From positions 1 through 64,000 of the forward strand of contig JAITFO010000013.1 of the NCBI GenBank assembly GCA_031281265.1: a DNA stretch of 64,000 nt, in the 5' to 3' direction. Numbering within the stretch: the first letter of the stretch is position 1; the number at the start of each line of letters is the position of its first letter. This stretch comes from Candidatus Fibrimonadaceae bacterium (GTDB lineage Bacteria; Fibrobacterota; Fibrobacteria; Fibrobacterales; Fibrobacteraceae). Below, one piece after another: positions 57,428 to 64,000 of the stretch. The translations under genes and the position numbers were made by a program. The notes beneath the pieces were generated by a model. It saw only the letters and a program-made list of their open reading frames with translations. It ran no database searches and was not told where the DNA came from.

Positions 57428-58554
57428 TCTACTATTTCATAATATACAAAATCATGTTCTGGCAAAATTTCTGGATGAAATATGGAAATGAGGTCAGCCA
57501 AAACCAAGTCCGGATTTGCTACCGCAGATTCATAAAAATCCCTGCTTCCGTTTTTGCCTACGCGTTTTGAGCTTTGATAAATTCTTCCACTCTGCCATAA
57601 GGGAAGCATGGATATTCTTGGTTCATGTTGCAATATTTCCGCCTTGCTAGTCCAAAGGCTTGGATGCAGCCAAAACTCCGCCTGCCCACCGCTTTGCAAA
57701 GCCGTTTCTATCCCAAGCGTTAAAGTCCCAGATTGCGTATTGCTTTCCCAAATATATTTTGCCTTTGCGTCTTGCAAAAACCTAGCAAAGTAACTGCCGC
57801 CGCCACCCGCAAGCCATTCCGCACCTTGTGGATAACCTGTTAAAACTAGAGGTTTTTTTGCAGCATTCAAAGCTAGTTGTACAAGGGAATCATATCTTTT
57901 CTGAGTTTCTGCAAAAATGGAATCAGCTTCACGCTCTTTCCCGAACAAAACCCCAAAAAAACGTATCCACTCAAAGCGAGCCAAAGGGTGGCTCTCCATC
58001 CATTCGGCGGTGAGAACTGCGGGAATTTCTGCTGTTTTAAAACGAGGATAATCATCGTAGAGCGAGGAACCGGTACCAAAAGTGAGGACAAGGGCTGGTT
58101 TTAAAATCAAAATAGTTTCCAAGTCTAGCTTGTTTCCGCTGCCAACTTGTTTTATTGAAAGAGAATCGATTAAATTTTGCATTTTTTCGCTGTAAATCAA
58201 ATTTCTGTTTTCGATGGCTATTATTTTATCGAGCAAATCCAATCGTTCCATAAAGGCTATTGCTGTGGTGGAAAGAATAACTACATTTTTAACCGGAATG
58301 TGAATTATGGGCATTTTTTTTAAGCTATCGTGAAGTTCGTGTTCCTTAAAAGCGGAGTCCAAAAGCAACCATCTGTGTTTTTCCAAGTCTCCATTCCAAG
58401 CCTCCCTTATGCTCAGAATTTTATACCCGTCAAAATAATCCAAGCTAAAATGCTCAGCTCGCTCACTCGCTACATTAAGCGTAGGTTCTTTTGCACAAGA
58501 AGCCAAGAAAAATAGGAGAAAAAAGAGTAGGAGAAATTTCAATCGCTTATTCAT
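57424..58554 (-). CDS. ABC transporter substrate-binding lipoprotein (iron-chelate/cobalamin BtuF-like)
   Basis: Lipobox FFLASCAK; VVILSTTAIAFMERLDLLDKIIAIENRNLIYSEKMQNLID ... KLDLETILILKPALVLTFGTGSSLYD. Confidence 0.78.
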   Translation of the reverse strand: MNKRLKFLLLFFLLFFLASCAKEPTLNVASERAEHFSLDYFDGYKILSIREAWNGDLEKHRWLLLDSAFKEHELHDSLKKMPIIHIPVKNVVILSTTAIAFMERLDLLDKIIAIENRNLIYSEKMQNLIDSLSIKQVGSGNKLDLETILILKPALVLTFGTGSSLYDDYPRFKTAEIPAVLTAEWMESHPLARFEWIRFFGVLFGKEREADSIFAETQKRYDSLVQLALNAAKKPLVLTGYPQGAEWLAGGGGSYFARFLQDAKAKYIWESNTQSGTLTLGIETALQSGGQAEFWLHPSLWTSKAEILQHEPRISMLPLWQSGRIYQSSKRVGKNGSRDFYESAVANPDLVLADLISIFHPEILPEHDFVYYEIVE

Positions 58555-59413
58555 CTATCCATTCCTTACGTTCTCTTTTTGAAATACCCCATTCTGTAAG
58601 ACATGATTTTCCGCAATATTTACAAAAAGGTATTGGCTTGCACAAAAAGTCAAGTATTTCACTCATGCTTTTTGCTCTGTATATATCTATATAATCATCT
58701 TCTGTGACTTGGAAATTTTCATCAAAATAATTGTTTAAGTATTTTACATATGCAATGACAGGGCACGTGTATAATTTACCATCACACAAATGAATACATT
58801 CATTAGACATTTCACAAAACCTAAAACTTTTTTCAATATTTTGGTGGCCATTCTTATCCAATTTCGTTTTAAACCATAGAAGTTCGGTCTTGTTATCTTG
58901 ATACACTAATTTTACATTATATTGTCTGGCAAGATTGTTAATTTGCTCCTTGTTTATATTTATAGGGTATTTAGTTATGTTTATTCGGATATTTTTTACC
59001 CTACATATTTCCCAGAATTCAGGGGTTTGTTTTAGCAAAAGAATTCCATTAGTCCAAATTTCAAGCTCTGATTTAGGAAAATACTTTCTTCCTGTAGTTA
59101 AAAATTCAATGATATTGTTATGCAACAGAGGTTCTCCGCCCATAAATCTAAGTCTTTTCAGCCTACCGCCGGATAATTCGGAAATTCTTTGACAATCATT
59201 TTGAAACATAGTAGCATCAAGATATTTTTCTTTCACAAGTGGAGAAAAATGTGAGCAGTTTTTACAATTTAGATTACAATGGTCTGCTAGATGTACTTCA
59301 AAGCACAATAAACTCCTACGTTTAGTTCTTTTGTTTGCTCTATATATTCTCCGAAATTGCAAAATCCATTCTGGAATGATTTTTTTTAGAATTTCTTTTG
59401 TATGCTGCCTCAT
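58547..59413 (-). CDS. Stand-alone radical SAM protein with SPASM-like C-terminus
   Basis: EVHLADHCNLNCKNCSHFSP, FMGGEPLLHNN, CEMSNECIHLCDGKLYTCPV, PFCKYCGKSC; similar by eye to the C-terminus of 50256..52202. Confidence 0.88.
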   Translation of the reverse strand: MRQHTKEILKKIIPEWILQFRRIYRANKRTKRRSLLCFEVHLADHCNLNCKNCSHFSPLVKEKYLDATMFQNDCQRISELSGGRLKRLRFMGGEPLLHNNIIEFLTTGRKYFPKSELEIWTNGILLLKQTPEFWEICRVKNIRINITKYPININKEQINNLARQYNVKLVYQDNKTELLWFKTKLDKNGHQNIEKSFRFCEMSNECIHLCDGKLYTCPVIAYVKYLNNYFDENFQVTEDDYIDIYRAKSMSEILDFLCKPIPFCKYCGKSCLTEWGISKRERKEWIDE

Positions 59414-59510
59414 CTATTCAAAGCTCCGAATATTTTATACAATCAGTATTTAATATAGTAAATCAGCATTCACGGGGCTAAAAGGGCTACTATTAGCTCT
59501 CAAAATTTTT

Positions 59511-59517
59511 CTACATT
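59511..59517 (+). promoter_or_regulatory. -10-like CTACATT, 6 nt before ATG of gpmI
   Basis: TTTTTCTACATT-ATCCAC-ATG. Confidence 0.6.
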
Positions 59518-59523
59518 ATCCAC

Positions 59524-61155
59524 ATGCTAAAAAAACTCTCCTCTTTACCTGAAATCAAAGGCCCCATTATTACCATCGTGATGGATGGCTACGGGCTTTC
59601 TGCAAACGAAGTTGGCAATGCTATAACCGCCGCTCGTAAACCCGTTTTGGAAAGGCTCTTTGCCAAATATCCAAACGCATCGCTCAGGGCGCACGGCACA
59701 GCCGTTGGAATGCCAAGCGATGAGGATATGGGAAATTCAGAAGTTGGGCACAATGCCATTGGGGCAGGGCAGGTTTACAACCAAGGGGCAGCCTTGGTAG
59801 CCGATTCCATAAGCAAAGGCGAAATTTGGAAACGCGATGCTTGGAAAGAGGTGATTAAAGGAGCCGCAAACGGAACTCTGCATTTTATGGGATTGTTCTC
59901 GGACGGCAATGTGCATAGCCACATAGACCACCTAAAAGCAATGGTGGCGGAGGCAAAAAAAGAAGGTATAAAAAGAGTTAGGGTTCACATCCTATTAGAC
60001 GGGCGAGATGTTCCTGAAACAAGCGCGCTGGAATATGTTGAGCCATTTGAAAAATTCTGCTCGGAGTTGAGCGATTCCGCTTTTGATGTTTGCATTGCAA
60101 GCGGTGGCGGCAGAATGAAAATCACAATGGATAGATACGAAGCGAATTGGAAAATGGTGGAAAAAGGCTGGCAAATCCATGTGCTTGGGGAAGGCGATAA
60201 GTTTGAGAGCGCATCCGTTGCAATCAAATCCTTGCGCGAAAAATTCCCAAAAACAATAGACCAAGACCTACCACCTTTTGTTATAGCGAAAAACAACGAA
60301 CCCGTTGGAACTATTAAAGATGGCGATTCCGTTGTGTTCTTCAATTTCCGCGGTGACCGCGCAATAGAGATCACGCAGGCGTTTGAAAATGCTAACTTCG
60401 ATAAATTCGACAGAAAAAGAGTCCCTAAAGTAACATACGCTGGAATGCTTCAATACGATGGCGATTTAAAACTCCCGAACCGCTTTTTGGTTCCTCCTCC
60501 GGCAATTCAAAACACAAGTGGGGAATGGTTTTCCAAAAGCGGCATAAAGCAATTTGCCTGCTCGGAAACACAGAAGTTTGGACACGTCACATATTTCTGG
60601 AACGGCAATCGCTCTGGCAAATTTGACGGAGAAACATATTTGGAAGTGCCAAGCGATGTTATACCTTTTGAGCAACGCCCGTGGATGAAAAGTGCGGAAA
60701 TTGCAGATGCCATGATAGAGGCTTTGGCGAGCAAAAAATACAACTTCCTTCGTTGCGATTTTGCAAACGGCGATATGGTTGGGCACACCGGTTCTTTCCG
60801 TGCAGCTACTATGGCTATTGAAGCGGTGGACTTAGCCCTTGCCCACATCTTGCCTGTGGTTGACTCTCTCGGTGGCATTGCGCTCATCACCGCAGACCAC
60901 GGCAACGCAGACGAAATGTATGAGATAGATAAAAAGACTAAAGCTCCGGCAAAAAATGCGGATGGGAGTTTCAAGGCAAAAACCGCGCACACTCTAAACC
61001 CCGTGCCTTTTATTCTCTACGATAACGTGACCAACGGAAAACTCTCGCTGAAGAATATCCCTAACGCAGGGCTTTCCAATATTGCGGCAACGGTAGCGAA
61101 TTTGCTCGGGTTCGAAAAACACGAAAGCTGGGACGAGTCACTTCTTCTTTCTTAA
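59524..61155 (+). CDS. gpmI: 2,3-bisphosphoglycerate-independent phosphoglycerate mutase
   Basis: VMDGYGLS ... GTAVGMPSDEDMGNSEVGHNAIGAGQVYNQGAALV ... ITADHGNADEM. Confidence 0.96.
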   Translation: MLKKLSSLPEIKGPIITIVMDGYGLSANEVGNAITAARKPVLERLFAKYPNASLRAHGTAVGMPSDEDMGNSEVGHNAIGAGQVYNQGAALVADSISKGEIWKRDAWKEVIKGAANGTLHFMGLFSDGNVHSHIDHLKAMVAEAKKEGIKRVRVHILLDGRDVPETSALEYVEPFEKFCSELSDSAFDVCIASGGGRMKITMDRYEANWKMVEKGWQIHVLGEGDKFESASVAIKSLREKFPKTIDQDLPPFVIAKNNEPVGTIKDGDSVVFFNFRGDRAIEITQAFENANFDKFDRKRVPKVTYAGMLQYDGDLKLPNRFLVPPPAIQNTSGEWFSKSGIKQFACSETQKFGHVTYFWNGNRSGKFDGETYLEVPSDVIPFEQRPWMKSAEIADAMIEALASKKYNFLRCDFANGDMVGHTGSFRAATMAIEAVDLALAHILPVVDSLGGIALITADHGNADEMYEIDKKTKAPAKNADGSFKAKTAHTLNPVPFILYDNVTNGKLSLKNIPNAGLSNIAATVANLLGFEKHESWDESLLLS

Positions 61156-61809
61156 GAATTCTTCCCAGTCGCTTATGGCTCCGGGAGGCAAATTCCCGGT
61201 GGTATCTATATCAAAACCCATGCTTTTGAGCGGAGCAACGGAGGTTTTTAAATTTTCCAAGGCTTGAACGGAATGCACGTATTTATTCTGCAAGTCGCTT
61301 AAAATAGCTTCCCTTTCCCGAATATCCTTATCTTGGCTGGATATTATGGAAAACAGGGTTAAGAACCAGCCTGCGAGCAATACCAAAAAAACTATTGCAA
61401 CGCCGGGCGCAAGCCTCAAACCAGTACTTCTCTGATAGGTCACGCCCATAATTTTCAGCTTTTCCCAAAAACCTATGTCTTTTCTATAGGAATCTTTTGA
61501 ATCGTATATTTTAAATACATTGAAAAAAGGGTTGAAATATCTTGCGCAATCATCGTTGTGAAAAAGAATAATCAACTCGGAATTTTTCCCTTTTACAAAG
61601 TTCAAAAATTCCAAAAACATATTCAAATAATTTTTATCCCTGAACTTGACTTGTTCAAGATCCACAAAATAAATTTTGTTCAACCCATCAACCGAAGAAA
61701 ACAACTCGCTCCGTACAGCTACCAGATGCTCCGCGTTTAAAATCCCCTTAAATTCAAGCGATATTTCGTTGCCGGAGAATTCTATTGCAAAGTCTAAACT
61801 TTTGCTCAC
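61138..61809 (-). CDS. Hypothetical protein with STAS-like N-terminus and C-terminal TM/coiled coil, GTG start overlapping upstream stop (GTGA)
   Basis: VSKSLDFAIEFSGNEISLEFKGILNAEHLVAVRSELFSSVDGLNKIYFVDLEQVKF; TM VAIVFLVLLAGWFLTLFSII. Confidence 0.55.
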   Translation of the reverse strand: MSKSLDFAIEFSGNEISLEFKGILNAEHLVAVRSELFSSVDGLNKIYFVDLEQVKFRDKNYLNMFLEFLNFVKGKNSELIILFHNDDCARYFNPFFNVFKIYDSKDSYRKDIGFWEKLKIMGVTYQRSTGLRLAPGVAIVFLVLLAGWFLTLFSIISSQDKDIREREAILSDLQNKYVHSVQALENLKTSVAPLKSMGFDIDTTGNLPPGAISDWEEFLRKKK

Positions 61810-63644
61810 GATAAAAAGCCTCCACCGTTTAGCCTTATGCGCAAATGGCAAGTTTCGCTCTCTTGCCCTTTTAGCTCCACCTTGCGAAAGATGACAAGCC
61901 TTAGCCCTTGCGCCGTATTTGGCGTAGCGCTAGAACCAGCACCTAAAATAGGGGCACATAAAACATCTACGGTTTTGCTGAGTTCAATAGATGCGCCAAT
62001 GCCTAAATATCTATCTCTAAAATTTATTTTATCCACGTTCTGGTGAAAACTGTTGCTGAGATCGGTTTTTATCTTTTTCCCTTGAATTCTAAGCGACTGC
62101 CCGCGAATATCGTCATAACGGAAGCCGAGGCAAAGCTCTGTTGCAAATTCCCCTTTAAAGGCGTTGAAAGAATTGTTTGTGGTGGAAATACTTACCATAA
62201 GTTCCGCCTCATTGTTCTTTAAACTGAAAACCTTTTCCGTTTTGAACGGATATTCTTTTCCCAAATAGGATATGCCCTGTTCGCCAAAGAGCAATATCTG
62301 CACTTTGTCCAATTGCTTTTTTATGGAACTTTCATAGGAACTCAAAAAAGCTCCGAGCCTATCGTTAATCCATAAATTTCTGTGGTCTAGATTTTCAAAT
62401 TCAAAGGGGCATATATGGTCTAAAAAAAGCGGTGAAATTTCGCCGTCATCGCGCATGGCGCAAGCGAGTTCCGAGAAAGACTGCCTGTATGCAAGCGAAC
62501 GTAGCCATCCACCCATAGCTGGCTCAATGAGGCATTCCAAATGTGGGTTGCTGAACATAAGCTGTTGGTTGCCATCCAAGAAAAAACTATGGGTGGCAAA
62601 TCTGGTGCCGGTTTGTTCTTCGCTGTCTCTCAAAATTTTTTCCGCTTTCATAACCACGCGGTTTGCACGGAATCTAACTTGGTTTTGCGACATCCCGTCT
62701 GCCGTATTGTTAAAATAGCTCCGGGGCATTGCTTTCAGCAGGCCTTCAAAAACATTTTGCTGAACTTCCGAGTCGCTTAAGGAACGGGCTTTAAAATACA
62801 CGTTCAAAACTCTCTTGTGCAAAAAATTTATCTCCGGCATTCGCAAAAGAATATCACGGCAGCTAGGGGCAAACGCGGAATAGCTAACCAAGTTCACCCT
62901 ACCCACCGCTTTCTGTTTTGTGGCACTGGATAGCAATTCGTGTTCAAGGTCTATGCCCTCGGCGTTTGCGGTATCCACCGCTTGCAGCCACTCGCTGTTC
63001 AGAATGGTTGTATCCAAATCCACATTCAAAAGAATACAGTTTATGCAGCCCGAATCGTTAAAATTTTTTAGAGAGCTTATTATTTCAGCCCGCTGGTGGT
63101 TCTGAAAAACAGAGGAGAGACTTTGCGAATACGTTAAAATCCGCATAAAAGAGCCACCGTATTCCGCTGCAAACCACCCTGCTACCGAGGCTTTTCTGCC
63201 GAGCGCCTCTTGAATGGAAACATCGGGCATAACGGTGTATTCAAAACCGCATTTTTCAAGGGTTTCTATCAAGTCTATTTCCCAAGCGTGAGAGCGGCAA
63301 AAAAAACCAGTTGGCTCCATCAGGGAATCCAAAAAACCTTTATGCTTTTGCAGCTGCAAAATCTGGAGGTCTTTTGGGAACAAAGGGAGCATGGCGTCGT
63401 TGTACGCTCCGCCCAAAAATTCCAGCTGTTTATTATTCACAAACTCTTTTAGCTTTTCCCTTTCTTTTGGATGCTCATTGTTCAGGGTTTTTAACATTTT
63501 CCCTGTCCAGAACACGCTTAACTTCAGCGTAGGCCTTCCAGAGAGCAATGCCATTATCTTAGAGGCATAAACCTCAGCAGCTAAACTATGCGCATTCTTC
63601 TTATGCGGATTGTAAGCGGGGCAAAGTATAATAGATAGTTTCAT
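61806..63644 (-). CDS. Glycoside hydrolase family 57-like (alpha-glucanotransferase/amylase family)
   Basis: LKSVFWTGKML-type N-terminus, FLGGAYNDAMLPLFPKDLQILQLQKHKGFLDSLMEPTGFFCRSHAWEIDLIETLEKCGFEYTVMPD. Confidence 0.75.
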   Translation of the reverse strand: MKLSIILCPAYNPHKKNAHSLAAEVYASKIMALLSGRPTLKLSVFWTGKMLKTLNNEHPKEREKLKEFVNNKQLEFLGGAYNDAMLPLFPKDLQILQLQKHKGFLDSLMEPTGFFCRSHAWEIDLIETLEKCGFEYTVMPDVSIQEALGRKASVAGWFAAEYGGSFMRILTYSQSLSSVFQNHQRAEIISSLKNFNDSGCINCILLNVDLDTTILNSEWLQAVDTANAEGIDLEHELLSSATKQKAVGRVNLVSYSAFAPSCRDILLRMPEINFLHKRVLNVYFKARSLSDSEVQQNVFEGLLKAMPRSYFNNTADGMSQNQVRFRANRVVMKAEKILRDSEEQTGTRFATHSFFLDGNQQLMFSNPHLECLIEPAMGGWLRSLAYRQSFSELACAMRDDGEISPLFLDHICPFEFENLDHRNLWINDRLGAFLSSYESSIKKQLDKVQILLFGEQGISYLGKEYPFKTEKVFSLKNNEAELMVSISTTNNSFNAFKGEFATELCLGFRYDDIRGQSLRIQGKKIKTDLSNSFHQNVDKINFRDRYLGIGASIELSKTVDVLCAPILGAGSSATPNTAQGLRLVIFRKVELKGQESETCHLRIRLNGGGFLS

Positions 63645-63665
63645 TGCACATATCTGCTTTTTAAC

Positions 63666-63738
<73 letters not shown>

Positions 63739-63754
63739 ATAAAGGGTACTTTAG

Positions 63755-63761
63755 AATATAG
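63755..63761 (-). promoter_or_regulatory. -10-like CTATATT, 16 nt before mature tRNA-fMet 5' end
   Basis: TTTACTATATT-N16-CGCGGGG on minus strand; TTGATA 18 nt further upstream is a possible -35. Confidence 0.6.
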
Positions 63762-63830
63762 TAAAAAAAATACCACAATATCAAGAAATTGCTATTTTTC
63801 TATATTTATCTCTCATCATGGCGCAAAATA

Positions 63831-64000
63831 ATGTCAAAATACATAGCTAAAAGATTATTGCTAATGCTCCCTACAATGCTTGGGATTTCTTTTGTGTGTT
63901 TTTTGATAATACAGCTTGTGCCCGGCGGTCCTGTTGAGGAGATGATTTCAAAGGCACAGAGCGCGGCAAATATGAAAGGCGGCTCGCATACGCTGACCCA
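63831..64000 (+). CDS. ABC transporter permease (DppB/YejB-like), 3' end outside window
   Basis: MSKYIAKRLLLMLPTMLGISFVCFLIIQLVPGGPVEEMISKAQ. Confidence 0.88.
   Translation, partial: MSKYIAKRLLLMLPTMLGISFVCFLIIQLVPGGPVEEMISKAQSAANMKGGSHTLT

Overview
The window is about 64 kb of a Fibrobacterota-like genome; the lineage is inferred from gene content and was not tested. It starts inside dnaG and ends inside a dppB/yejB-type ABC permease gene. Most of it is a surface-polysaccharide region at about 1-9.7, 15-17, 35.5-54.5 and 54.5-59.4 kb. That region holds many GT2/GT4/GT32 glycosyltransferases, three flippases, an EpsG-like polymerase, an O-antigen ligase, Wzz, Wza, a Wzi-like barrel, glf, and an FdtA/FdtB-like amino-sugar module. 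Interspersed are glgP, htpG, serS, gpmI, aguA/aguB, cellulase-type GH5 and GH8 genes, a GH57 gene, flgG-flgA, a histidine kinase next to a receiver-less sigma-54 activator, and one initiator tRNA. Main observations: (1) a -10-like motif tTTTCTATATT (variants CTAAATT, CTACATT, CTATTTT) lies 6-8 nt before at least 13 start codons with no Shine-Dalgarno. Genes with the motif 17-30 nt upstream do have a Shine-Dalgarno. This suggests widespread leaderless transcription. (2) Nine of 11 convergent gene pairs overlap at their 3' ends by 4-66 bp. (3) One 648-aa ORF fuses a GT2 glycosyltransferase to a radical SAM domain. Its GT2 half has a stand-alone paralogue 45 kb away, its rSAM half has a stand-alone relative at 58.5 kb, and A9 tracts sit at the domain junction. 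(4) A sigma-54-type -24/-12 element precedes flgG and predicts a start site next to the ATG. No CRISPR array, transposase, rRNA or prophage was recognised.
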